A DNA stretch of 64,000 nucleotides. It comes from Pandoraea sp. GTDB lineage: Bacteria; Pseudomonadota; Gammaproteobacteria; Burkholderiales; Burkholderiaceae. The notes under the pieces are model-generated. The model was not told where the DNA came from and searched no databases. It saw only the letters and a program-made list of their open reading frames with translations. The stretch is taken from assembly GCA_031291335.1 (NCBI GenBank), contig JARLJF010000025.1, positions 24,787 through 88,786 on the forward strand. The letters are read 5' to 3'. The position numbers and the translations under genes are program-made. Shown here in pieces: positions 27,244 to 35,527 of this stretch. How positions within the stretch are numbered: position 1 is the stretch's first letter; every line of letters starts with the position of its first letter.

Positions 27244-27552
27244 CGCGCTTTGCATCGCTTTCCTGATGAATGCACCGTCATTCATCGACGCTGCGACGCC
27301 GACATCCGTGGGCGGCTAACCCGCATGAATGCTGGCGTGACATGACGACGACTCTCGCGTAACGCGTCATCTCACAGTTATCGCGATATGGCGCCGCACC
27401 ATGCGTCTACCTATCCCCCGATTTTGATAACCCGACCAATGGGTCGGGTAATTGAGCCTTATGCAGAGGGCTTCTGCTGCGCTGCGGCAGAGGGTGCCGT
27501 GGCCTATGCTAGAATCAAGGTCTTTCTGCGTTCATGCATTGCACACTCTCGC
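27244..27552. other. Upstream region of the DUF2889-sucCD operon
   Basis: The gap contains the perfect inverted repeat at 27430-27449 and AT-rich flanks, but no additional gene. It must carry the promoter for the DUF2889-sucC-sucD unit unless sucC has an internal one. Confidence 0.5.
27430..27449. promoter_or_regulatory. Perfect inverted repeat upstream of DUF2889-sucCD
   Basis: acccgacc (27430-27437) and ggtcgggt (27442-27449) form an 8-bp perfect dyad with the 4-nt centre aatg. It sits about 100 bp before the first gene of the unit. It could be an operator or a transcribed hairpin; there is no T-run on the plus strand, which argues against a terminator. Confidence 0.45.
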
Positions 27553-28239
27553 ATGCCGCTCTCTGAGCCTGCCTCTCGTACCCTGCGTCACCGCCGCACG
27601 ATCGCTGTCGAAGCGTATTCGCGCGACGATGGCCTATGGGACATCGAAGCCTGTTTAACCGATCACAAGGATCGGGATTTTGCATTGGCAACGGGCCTTC
27701 GCAAGGAAGGCACGCCGATTCACGAGCTATGGCTGCGTCTGACGATCGATGAGGATTTCGAGGTGCATGACGCTGAGGCTGTTTCTGACTGGGTGCCGTA
27801 TCCCGGCATTTGCGATCAGATCGGTCCCGAATATCGTCAATTGATCGGACTTAACCTGCGACGCGGCTTCCGCCATGCGGTTCGCGAGCGCCTTGGCGGC
27901 GCGGCAGGCTGTACGCATCTGACCGAACTTTGCAGTGTCCTGCCGACGGCAGCGATTCAGGCCTTTGCCGGGGTGGTCATTCACACACCCGATACGGCGC
28001 TCAAGGCCGCCAATGATGCCGAAAATTCGGCACCTCCTTTCCAACTCGGACATTGTCACGCCCTGCGGTTTGATGGCGAGGCGGTGCGCCGGTTTTACCC
28101 GCGCTGGTTCAACGGCCGCGCAAACGATCGAGCGAACGAGCCCACGACGCCCGTCACAACAGAAGCGGTGCGCGATGGTGCCTCGACTCGCAAGCTCGAA
28201 CCCAAACTTCCAACTCAGCAAGAAGGGAATCACGCATGA
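27553..28239 (+). CDS. DUF2889 family protein
   Basis: This 228-residue cytosolic protein matches DUF2889, with [20 protein letters not shown] near the N-terminus, then [15 protein letters not shown] and a conserved [20 protein letters not shown]. Function of the family is unknown. The start at ATG 27553 fits the family N-terminus; the longer frame through the promoter palindrome is rejected. Its stop overlaps the sucC start (ATGA at 28236-28239), so translation is coupled to succinyl-CoA synthetase. The last 35 residues are low-complexity. Confidence 0.85.
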   Translation: MPLSEPASRTLRHRRTIAVEAYSRDDGLWDIEACLTDHKDRDFALATGLRKEGTPIHELWLRLTIDEDFEVHDAEAVSDWVPYPGICDQIGPEYRQLIGLNLRRGFRHAVRERLGGAAGCTHLTELCSVLPTAAIQAFAGVVIHTPDTALKAANDAENSAPPFQLGHCHALRFDGEAVRRFYPRWFNGRANDRANEPTTPVTTEAVRDGASTRKLEPKLPTQQEGNHA

Positions 28240-29402
28240 AGATTCATGAGTATCAAGGCAAGGAAATCCTCCGGAAATTCGGAGTCGCGGTGCCCCGCGG
28301 CATTCCGGCGTTTTCCGTGGACGAGGCCGTGAAGGCAGCCGAAGAACTCGGCGGTCCGGTTTGGGTGGTCAAGGCCCAGATTCACGCAGGCGGTCGCGGT
28401 AAGGGCGGCGGCGTGAAGGTTGCCAAGTCGATCGAGCAAGTGCGCGAATACGCCAGCCAGATCCTCGGCATGCAACTGATCACGCACCAGACCGGTCCGG
28501 AAGGTCAGAAGGTCAATCGCCTGCTGATCGAAGAAGGCGCCGACATCAAGAACGAACTGTACGTCAGCCTCGTGGTTGACCGCGTCACGCAGAAGATCGT
28601 GATGATGGGTTCGAGCGAAGGCGGCATGGACATCGAAGAAGTCGCCGAAAAGCACCCGGAACTGATCCATCACGTCGTCATCGATCCGTCGATCGGTCTG
28701 ACCGATGCGCAAGCCGACGATCTGGCCAAGAAGATCAGCGTCCCCGACGCTTCGGTCCCGCAAGCCCGCACGATCCTGCAAGGTCTGTACAAGGCTTTCT
28801 GGGAAACCGACGCATCGCTGGCCGAAATCAACCCGCTGAACGTGAGCAGCAACGGCACGGTCACCGCCCTGGACGCCAAGTTCAACTTCGATTCGAACGC
28901 CCTGTTCCGTCACCCGGAAATCGTTGCGTACCGCGACCTGGACGAAGAAGATCCGGCTGAAGTCGAAGCCTCGAAGTTCGATCTGGCCTACATCTCGCTC
29001 GACGGCAACATCGGCTGTCTGGTGAACGGTGCCGGTCTGGCCATGGCCACGATGGACACCATCAAGCTGTTCGGCGGCGAGCCGGCGAACTTCCTGGACG
29101 TGGGCGGTGGCGCCACGACCGAGAAGGTCACCGAAGCGTTCAAGATCATGCTGAAGAACCCGAACCTGACCGCAATTCTGGTCAACATCTTCGGCGGCAT
29201 CATGCGTTGCGATGTGATCGCCGAAGGCGTGATCGCAGCGTCGAAGGCCGTCTCGCTGAAGGTGCCGCTGGTCGTGCGCATGAAGGGCACGAACGAGGAC
29301 CTGGGCAAGAAGATGCTCGCCGAATCCGGCCTGCCGATCATTTCTGCGGACAGCATGGAAGAAGCTGCCCAGAAGGTTGTCGCGGCTGCCGCAGGCAAGT
29401 AA
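28236..29402 (+). CDS. sucC: Succinyl-CoA synthetase beta subunit
   Basis: This 388-residue subunit has an ATP-grasp fold ([31 protein letters not shown]) and the C-terminal CoA-ligase domain ([27 protein letters not shown]). With SucD it makes ATP or GTP from succinyl-CoA in the TCA cycle. Length is exactly typical. aagaaggga precedes the ATG. It overlaps the DUF2889 gene by 4 bp and is followed by sucD after 84 bp. Confidence 0.99.
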   Translation: MKIHEYQGKEILRKFGVAVPRGIPAFSVDEAVKAAEELGGPVWVVKAQIHAGGRGKGGGVKVAKSIEQVREYASQILGMQLITHQTGPEGQKVNRLLIEEGADIKNELYVSLVVDRVTQKIVMMGSSEGGMDIEEVAEKHPELIHHVVIDPSIGLTDAQADDLAKKISVPDASVPQARTILQGLYKAFWETDASLAEINPLNVSSNGTVTALDAKFNFDSNALFRHPEIVAYRDLDEEDPAEVEASKFDLAYISLDGNIGCLVNGAGLAMATMDTIKLFGGEPANFLDVGGGATTEKVTEAFKIMLKNPNLTAILVNIFGGIMRCDVIAEGVIAASKAVSLKVPLVVRMKGTNEDLGKKMLAESGLPIISADSMEEAAQKVVAAAAGK

Positions 29403-29486
29403 CCAGAACAGTCGAAGCCGCAGCGGCGCGTCACCCCGTGGGGTTGTGCGAACGCTGCCCGGCAACCGGATGAAGGAAATCAAGCA

Positions 29487-30368
29487 ATGTCGATTCTGAT
29501 CAACAAAGATACAAAGGTCATCACCCAGGGTATTACTGGCAAAACCGGCCAGTTCCATACCCGCATGTGCCGCGAATACGCGAACGGCAAGAACGCGTTC
29601 GTCGCTGGCGTGAACCCGAAGAAGGCTGGTGAAGACTTCGAGGGCATTCCCATTTTCGGTTCGGTCAAGGACGCCAAGCAACAGACCGGCGCGACCGTGT
29701 CGGTGATCTACGTGCCTCCCGCAGGCGCTGCCGCCGCGATCTGGGAAGCCGTTGAAGCCGACCTGGATCTGGCGATCTGTATCACGGAAGGCATTCCCGT
29801 TCGTGACATGATCGAAGTGAAGGACCGTATGCGTCGCGAAGGTCGCAAGACCCTGCTGCTCGGCCCGAACTGCCCGGGCGTGATCACGCCGGACGAACTG
29901 AAGATCGGCATCATGCCGGGTCACATCCACAAGAAGGGTCGCATCGGCGTGGTGTCGCGCTCGGGTACCCTGACGTACGAAGCCGTGGGTCAACTGACCG
30001 CTCTGGGTCTGGGCCAGTCGACCGCTGTCGGTATCGGTGGCGACCCGATCAACGGTCTGAAGCACATCGACGTCATGCAGATGTTCAACGACGATCCGGA
30101 TACGGACGCCGTGATCATGATCGGTGAAATCGGTGGTCCGGACGAAGCAACGGCTGCCGAGTGGATCAAGGCCAACATGAAGAAGCCGGTCGTCGGCTTC
30201 ATCGCAGGCGTGACGGCGCCCCCGGGCAAGCGCATGGGCCACGCCGGCGCGCTGATCTCGGGCGGTGCCGATACGGCCGAAGCCAAGCTGGAAATCATGG
30301 ACGCCTGCGGTATCACGGTGACCCGTAATCCGTCGGAAATGGGCCGCCTGCTCAAGGCAGCACTGTAA
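29487..30368 (+). CDS. sucD: Succinyl-CoA synthetase alpha subunit
   Basis: This 293-residue CoA-binding subunit has the Rossmann-type start [39 protein letters not shown], and the phosphohistidine in [14 protein letters not shown]. It forms the heterotetramer with SucC. A ribosome site (gaagga) precedes ATG 29487. A strong terminator follows at 30427. Confidence 0.99.
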   Translation: MSILINKDTKVITQGITGKTGQFHTRMCREYANGKNAFVAGVNPKKAGEDFEGIPIFGSVKDAKQQTGATVSVIYVPPAGAAAAIWEAVEADLDLAICITEGIPVRDMIEVKDRMRREGRKTLLLGPNCPGVITPDELKIGIMPGHIHKKGRIGVVSRSGTLTYEAVGQLTALGLGQSTAVGIGGDPINGLKHIDVMQMFNDDPDTDAVIMIGEIGGPDEATAAEWIKANMKKPVVGFIAGVTAPPGKRMGHAGALISGGADTAEAKLEIMDACGITVTRNPSEMGRLLKAAL

Positions 30369-30426
30369 TTCCCGTCGGATGACCGCATGACGGCCGCCGG
30401 AACCGGTGGCCGTGCTATCGGTCAGG

Positions 30427-30462
30427 AAAAAGGGAGCCCAGAGTTTCGGGCTCCCTTTTTTT
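30427..30462 (+). terminator. Rho-independent terminator of sucCD
   Basis: aaaaagggagccc (30427-30439) pairs with gggctcccttttt (30448-30460), a 13-bp stem continuing into a T-run. Confidence 0.93.
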
Positions 30463-30516
30463 GCTACTGCTTTTCCCAAATCACTGGCTTCATTCGTCCC
30501 CGAGGATTTTCCCGCC

Positions 30517-31245
30517 ATGCTTGCGTTTTTTGCCGAGCTGAACTGGGCCGCCGTCCTGCAGATCATCATGATCGACATCCTGCTGGGTGGCGACAATGCG
30601 GTAGTGATCGCGCTCGCCTGCCGCAATCTGCCGGCCAAGCAACGTTTGCAGGGGATCATGTGGGGGACGGTCGGCGCCATCGTGCTGCGCGTGATTCTGA
30701 TCGCGTTCGCCGTCACGCTGCTCGCCGTACCGTATCTCAAGGCGCTGGGCGGGTTGCTGCTGCTCTGGATCGGTACCAAGCTGTTGGTGCCCGATCATGA
30801 CGCGCACGACAGCGTAAAACCGGCCGACAAGCTCTGGACGGCTATCAAGACCATCATCGTCGCCGATCTGGTGATGAGTATCGACAACGTGATTGCGATT
30901 GCCGGCGCGGCGGAAGGTGCCGCCGATCATCATCAATTGCCGCTCGTGATCTTCGGTCTGCTCGTGAGCATTCCGCTCATCGTCTGGGGCTCGCAACTGG
31001 TGCTCAAGGCGCTCGACCGGTTTCCGTTCATCATCATGGCCGGTGCCGCACTGCTTGGCTGGATTGCGGGCGGTCTGATCGTCTCGGACCCGGGCATCGG
31101 CCATCTGCTGCATCTGCCGGGGGCCGCCGCCGAATATACGCATTACGTGGCGTCCGCGATCGGTGCCGCGTTGGTCGTGGTGGTGGGGCTCGTGCTCAAG
31201 CGTCGCAGCGAGACGCGCCAATCGCGTGCAACCTCTTCGGAATAA
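30517..31245 (+). CDS. TerC family protein (YjbE-like)
   Basis: This 242-residue membrane protein has the TerC signature IMIDILLGGDNAVVIALA near residue 20 and its repeat DLVMSIDNVIAIAGA at about 118. It belongs to the shorter YjbE branch, annotated as putative metal transporters. The middle loop has the acidic/His run PDHDAHDS. The start at ATG 30517 avoids the terminator that a longer frame would include. Many betaproteobacteria have this gene between sucCD and pilA; the functional link is unknown. Confidence 0.88.
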   Translation: MLAFFAELNWAAVLQIIMIDILLGGDNAVVIALACRNLPAKQRLQGIMWGTVGAIVLRVILIAFAVTLLAVPYLKALGGLLLLWIGTKLLVPDHDAHDSVKPADKLWTAIKTIIVADLVMSIDNVIAIAGAAEGAADHHQLPLVIFGLLVSIPLIVWGSQLVLKALDRFPFIIMAGAALLGWIAGGLIVSDPGIGHLLHLPGAAAEYTHYVASAIGAALVVVVGLVLKRRSETRQSRATSSE

Positions 31246-31475
31246 TCGAGTCCATTGCCGGGACCGTTGTTTGCGGTCGATGGTGGCTTTTCCAGGGGAA
31301 TGACTCCCCGATCGGACGAATCGTCCAGGCTTGGGTTAGGACGATTCTCTCCACCCGTACGGCCCCGCCCGATTTTGATCTGCGGCAGGGCGTTGGCCGT
31401 TGGGGCTGTGGCATACTCCGCCCACTTCCCCCCGATGTCCCTTTTGTTTTCATTGCTTTCGCAGGGAGTTACACA

Positions 31476-31994
31476 ATGCGTCGTTTCGGCCACCGGACCA
31501 CCGGTAACGCCAAATCCCGGGGTTTCACCCTGATTGAGCTGATGATCGTTCTGGCGATCATCGGTGTGTTGGTCACCGCAGGCGTGCCGTATCTGCAGAA
31601 CTATCTGGTGCGCGCACGCGTTGTCGAAGGGCTTGGGGTGGCGGCCTCTGCCAAGGCACTCGTGAGCGAAAACGCCATGCATGGTGCGCCGTTCAATAGC
31701 GGCTGGCAGGCACCGAGCGCGACTGACAACGTGAACTCCGTGAGCATCGACTCTCAGAGCGGCAACGTGACGGTCGCCTACACGCAACGCGCGGGCGACG
31801 GTGCGCTCGTGCTGGTACCGACGAGCGCCGGTGCCGACGGCAATCCCAAAGGGCTGACGGCCGGCAAGGCGCCTGAAGGCCAGATCATCTGGACGTGCTT
31901 CGCACAGGGCCGTGAAGGCGCACCCAACGGTGCGACGTTGCCGGCCAAGCTGGCGCCGCAGGAGTGTCGTGGCGCGGTGACCAAGGGGGCCTGA
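31476..31994 (+). CDS. pilA: Type IV pilin (PilA-like)
   Basis: This 172-residue prepilin has a 16-residue basic leader ending in KSRG, then FTLIELMIVLAIIGVLVTAG. Gly(-1), Phe(+1) and Glu(+5) are the prepilin peptidase PilD signature, so the mature protein has 156 residues. Two cysteines close to the C-terminus (WTCF and PQECRG) probably make the D-region disulfide loop. The ribosome site gggag precedes ATG 31476. It is followed by a terminator and a PglL-type oligosaccharyltransferase gene, suggesting the pilin is glycosylated. Whether it is the major or a minor pilin cannot be told. Confidence 0.93.
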   Translation: MRRFGHRTTGNAKSRGFTLIELMIVLAIIGVLVTAGVPYLQNYLVRARVVEGLGVAASAKALVSENAMHGAPFNSGWQAPSATDNVNSVSIDSQSGNVTVAYTQRAGDGALVLVPTSAGADGNPKGLTAGKAPEGQIIWTCFAQGREGAPNGATLPAKLAPQECRGAVTKGA

Positions 31995-32092
31995 ATCCGG
32001 TTCGTGGTCGGTCGTATGGTGTGATGCATCGTCACGCACGACGACCCGTTGCGACGGCGAATTCAATGGCGGCGTATTGACGCGCGTCAGGC

Positions 32093-33964
32093 ATGAAATG
32101 GCTGCCCTTGGGCGGCCATTTTTCGTTATGCTTGCGCATCTTCCAACCGGTGCACTGCACGGCGGCGATCTTGTTTCCTCCTCTGCTTCTCTCGATGATC
32201 GGGCTCACGGTAGCGCTGATCTGGGCTCTGCCCTATAACCTCGTCAAACACACCTATCCGATTTCCACGTTCTATTCGGAAGCCCTGACGTTCTCGCTCT
32301 TCGGTGTGCTCGGCGCACTCGCGATGATCGCCGTATGGCAGCGGGACGGCCGGGCGCTACGCTTGCCCCGTATGACCTGGATGCCGCTCGCTTTCCTGGC
32401 GATCATTCTCGTGCAGCGCGCCACAATGCCGACCGAACTGCCGCAACTGATGATGACGGCGTTGCTCTATGGCGTGGCGATGATCGTGGCGGCGAGCGCA
32501 GGCTTCTGGGTCGCGCAACTGGGCTGGCGCAATGTCCTCATGCAGTGGAGTGCCGTGGCACTCACGCTGGGCGGGCTATATGCGGTCGGCGCACAGGGGC
32601 TGCAGGCGTTTCATCTGGAAGGCAATGTGCCCTGGCTGGTGGCCAAGTATTCCGTGACGGTTGCGCGGCGTCTGTTCGGCAACATGTATCAGCCGAATCA
32701 CCTGGCAACGTATTTGTCGCTCGCCAGCGCGGGCGCGTTTTATCTCTGGTATCAACGCAAGCTGCCCGCGTGGCTTTGGCTGCCCGTGTGCGCTGCGTTC
32801 GACATCGGCATCTGTCTGACCGGGTCGCGCACGCCGTGGCTGCAGTTGGCGCTGCTGTCTGCGTCTGGCTTGTGGCTCGTGTGGATGGAGCGGGCCGAGC
32901 CCACGCGGAACATGCGCCGGTCGACACGGTGGTTTGTGCCCGCCGCCATTCTGCCTCTGCTGGGATTGATGACGATGTTCGTCGGCTGGGCGAACGTGGC
33001 GTGGGGACTGCAGCTCGATGGTAGCGCTGTGGCCCGTATGCAGCAGGCCGGTCAGGTGACGGGACGCCTGAATCTGTGGGAGTACGGCCTGGCAATTTTC
33101 CGCGAGCACTGGTTGCTGGGTGCCGGGTGGTCGAATTACATCGACGCGCAGTTTGCATTGGTCGATAAGCTCGGTCCGGTCGAGATGGCCGACAATGCCC
33201 ATAACGTGCTGATCGACCTGCTGGCGAAGACTGGCATCATCGGCACGTTGGCGGTACTGGTGCCGCTGGCGTTCTGGTTCGTGCGCGCCGTGCGAGGTAT
33301 CAAGACGCCGCCAATCGCGCTCGCGTTCGTTTTGCTCGGCATGCTCGCGATGCACGCCATGCTGGAGTACCCGCAGCACTACGCGTTCTTCCTGCTGCCT
33401 GCCCTGTTTCTGCTCGGCCTTTGCGAGACGAAGCAGATCGACAGCGTATCGCCGACGGCGACCGGTGCCATCAATGGGGTGATCTTGCTGTTCGCCTGTG
33501 TGGCGATTCCCTGGCTTTATCACGACTACCAGCGCGTCGAAGTGGCGTATCGCGCTGGCAAGATCGACACGTATCGCACCGATCCGGCGCTGTTCTTTGC
33601 ACCGTACGGTGACTACGCAGTCACGGGCGCGTTGTTCCTGAGTCGAGATCAGTTGGATGAAAAGCTGGCGGCGCATCGCGAAGCCCTCGCGCTGGGCGCC
33701 GGACCGACGATGATCAAGCGCTATATCGTGCTGCTGGCTATTGCGGGCCGCGACGACGAAGCGTTGGAAGACATTCGCCGTCTGAAGAACTACAACTCGG
33801 GGATCTTCGAGGGACAGTACGCCGCGCTGGTGCGCATGCTGCGAGCGCAGGGCGACGATCTGGCGCCCTTCGTCAAACGGGTCATCGACGTGTGGGGCCG
33901 CCCGAAGGGCGATGCGGACGACGATGCGATGGTGCCTGTGCAGAAGGCGCGTCAGTTGTCGTGA
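32093..33964 (+). CDS. pglL: PglL-type O-oligosaccharyltransferase (Wzy_C family)
   Basis: This membrane enzyme of up to 623 residues has about 12 helices, the Wzy/WaaL-type ligase domain in the middle (NMYQPNHLATYLSL, LTGSRTPWLQLALL, LLGAGWSNY, DNAHNVLIDLLAKTGIIG), the family motif LEYPQHYAFFLLP and a periplasmic helical C-terminus. PglL/PilO enzymes move a lipid-linked glycan onto Ser/Thr of pilin and other periplasmic proteins. It lies next to pilA. The start is uncertain: ATG 32093 is directly before a terminator hairpin, so translation may begin at TTG 32132, GTG 32150 or ATG 32195. Confidence 0.88.
   Translation: MKWLPLGGHFSLCLRIFQPVHCTAAILFPPLLLSMIGLTVALIWALPYNLVKHTYPISTFYSEALTFSLFGVLGALAMIAVWQRDGRALRLPRMTWMPLAFLAIILVQRATMPTELPQLMMTALLYGVAMIVAASAGFWVAQLGWRNVLMQWSAVALTLGGLYAVGAQGLQAFHLEGNVPWLVAKYSVTVARRLFGNMYQPNHLATYLSLASAGAFYLWYQRKLPAWLWLPVCAAFDIGICLTGSRTPWLQLALLSASGLWLVWMERAEPTRNMRRSTRWFVPAAILPLLGLMTMFVGWANVAWGLQLDGSAVARMQQAGQVTGRLNLWEYGLAIFREHWLLGAGWSNYIDAQFALVDKLGPVEMADNAHNVLIDLLAKTGIIGTLAVLVPLAFWFVRAVRGIKTPPIALAFVLLGMLAMHAMLEYPQHYAFFLLPALFLLGLCETKQIDSVSPTATGAINGVILLFACVAIPWLYHDYQRVEVAYRAGKIDTYRTDPALFFAPYGDYAVTGALFLSRDQLDEKLAAHREALALGAGPTMIKRYIVLLAIAGRDDEALEDIRRLKNYNSGIFEGQYAALVRMLRAQGDDLAPFVKRVIDVWGRPKGDADDDAMVPVQKARQLS
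32096..32124 (+). terminator. Terminator of pilA, overlapping the annotated pglL start
   Basis: aaatggc (32096-32102) pairs with gccattt (32115-32121), with inner gccc/gggc pairing, and is followed by ttcgtt. It lies about 100 bp after pilA and inside the 5' end of the longest pglL frame. Confidence 0.72.
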
Positions 33965-33995
33965 TGACCGGGAGGGCGCGCTGACGCCGTCCACC

Positions 33996-34032
33996 AAAAC
34001 AAACGCCCGCGAATATCGCGGGCGTTTGTTTT
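33996..34032. terminator. Bidirectional terminator
   Basis: A 17-bp perfect stem (33996-34012 with 34016-34032) with loop ata separates the convergent pglL and thiD-like genes. The arms end in aaaac/gtttt runs that serve both strands. Confidence 0.92.
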
Positions 34033-34086
34033 GCAGTGTCGTCCTTTGCGGCCTTTCCCAATGAGGCCATCGAAGCCATCAATCGC

Positions 34087-34923
34087 TCAGGCTTCGGGGG
34101 CGCCGCTCTCCTGATCGGTCTCTTCGCTGCGTGCCCAGAAGAACCGGTCGGGGAAATGGCGTCCCATGCCCGGGCGGAACGCATTCTCGAGCACCTGTTG
34201 CAAATACTCCTGCGCTTCACGCACCGCTTCGGGCACCGCCAGGCCGTTGGCCAGCATCGCGGTGACGGCGGCCGCGAGCGTGTCGATGGCACCTGCCACG
34301 TTGTGGGGCGGACGATCCCAGGCGTCTTCCCGAATGACACCGCCATCGGAGTAGAGCGTATGCGTGAACTGCGGCGAGTTGCTGTCACTCACCAAAATGA
34401 ACTCGCAACCGTTTTCCAACAGGATGGAGACCGCCTCCTCGAGCGAAAGATTCTCGTTTTCCGTCACGGTCTGCGCCAGTGCCACGGCGCTGGCCGGGCT
34501 CACGACGAGCACGCTGGCCTGCGGCACGAGGAGGCTGGCGGTGGCCTCGCGCAGCTCGTCGGCAGACAGGAGATGCTCGCCGGCCAGCCCGAAGTCGGGC
34601 GCCACCACGAGGGGCGTTTCGTCGTAGTCGGCAACAATCTCGGCGATGGCCGCGACGTTTTCGGCATTGACAGCGCTGCCGACCTTGAAGGCGGCGACGG
34701 GCATGTCCTCTAGCAGCATGCGCGCCTGGTCCGCGATCCAGTCCGGATCGATCGGTTGCACCTCATCGCAAGCGCGTGAGTCCTGGGACGAGTAGCCGGT
34801 CAGCACCGACACGCCGTAGCCGCCCATGCTGGCGAAGGTGAGCAGGTCGGCCTGAACGCCAGTGGCCGAAGTGGGGTCGGAGAGCCCGAAGGTCAGAAGA
34901 ATGGGAGGGGATTCAGTTTGCAT
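34087..34923 (-). CDS. ThiD-like kinase family protein with altered motifs
   Basis: This 278-residue PfkB/ribokinase-fold protein is alignable to hydroxymethylpyrimidine (phosphate) kinase ThiD over its full length: start ILLTFGLSDP, VQADLLTFASMGGYGVSVLT, AFKVGSA. Key motifs differ. GSDSGGGAGIQAD of active enzymes is GLSDPTSATGVQAD here. The DPVM region reads VVAPDFGLAG. The anion-hole GTG(C/D)T is GAIDT. It may be a divergent HMP kinase or have another role. I start at ATG 34923; a frame reaching 34977 is also possible. It is divergent from rubredoxin, an arrangement I recall in related genomes. Confidence 0.75.
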   Translation of the reverse strand: MQTESPPILLTFGLSDPTSATGVQADLLTFASMGGYGVSVLTGYSSQDSRACDEVQPIDPDWIADQARMLLEDMPVAAFKVGSAVNAENVAAIAEIVADYDETPLVVAPDFGLAGEHLLSADELREATASLLVPQASVLVVSPASAVALAQTVTENENLSLEEAVSILLENGCEFILVSDSNSPQFTHTLYSDGGVIREDAWDRPPHNVAGAIDTLAAAVTAMLANGLAVPEAVREAQEYLQQVLENAFRPGMGRHFPDRFFWARSEETDQESGAPEA

Positions 34924-35137
34924 GGAAGCAGGATAGACGGCGATCTGGTCAGGCCTTGGGTTCGTTGGTACCATCACGCCTTAAATGCCCGTTTCGGAGC
35001 GCTGAAAAGCGCCGTGGGCAACACCTGTCGGGACAATGCACCGGCAGGGTTCCCACAACACCGCACGACATCTCTGTCGGCGTGACCCGAAGCGGTTGAC
35101 AAGCCATTGTAACGGAACGCTCGTCGCTGAAGAAAGA

Positions 35138-35308
35138 ATGGAATACAAGAGCTGGATGTGCCTCATTTGCGGTTGGATTTACGACGAAGAGGCAGGTTTG
35201 CCCGACGAGGGCATTGCGCCCGGTACGCGCTGGGATGACGTGCCCATCAACTGGACCTGCCCCGAGTGCGGTGCGCGCAAGGAAGACTTCGAGATGGTGC
35301 AGATCTGA
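35138..35308 (+). CDS. Rubredoxin
   Basis: This 56-residue electron carrier has the two iron-ligand pairs MCLICGWIYDE and WTCPECGARKEDFE, which bind one Fe in a Cys4 site. Length is typical. ATG 35138 follows gaagaaag; a longer in-frame extension to 35036 has no protein-like character. In aerobic proteobacteria it usually donates electrons to alkane hydroxylase or oxidative-stress enzymes; no such partner is nearby. Confidence 0.97.
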   Translation: MEYKSWMCLICGWIYDEEAGLPDEGIAPGTRWDDVPINWTCPECGARKEDFEMVQI

Positions 35309-35527
35309 GGATAGGCGGCCTGGCCGCCCGTTCTCCGACATCCTCGCGCGATTTCCAGGTTTGCCTGGTTTGCCACGTTCTCCGCGCTCTCCGATGTATC
35401 TGAGCGTCGTTATGCCGTCCGCACGGCACTGCGCGCGACGATCCGCTCGGCCATTGGCCGGGCCGTTGACGCGGCGGACTTTCCGCCCGAATTCACGAAG
35501 ACCGGCCGCACGGCCAGGAGATGGCCT

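Noticed and set aside
28230..30779. 849-codon open frame on the minus strand opposite sucC-sucD and terC
   Set aside because: It is the antisense shadow of highly expressed, high-GC genes. The translation is His/Arg-rich with no domain, and sucC/sucD are certain.
31246..31475. Sigma-54 promoter upstream of pilA
   Set aside because: tggcatactccgcc is near the GG element, but there is no TTGC at the right distance.
32576..33997. 473-codon minus-strand frame opposite pglL
   Set aside because: Composition is that of a shadow. The PglL helices and motifs on the other strand are clear.
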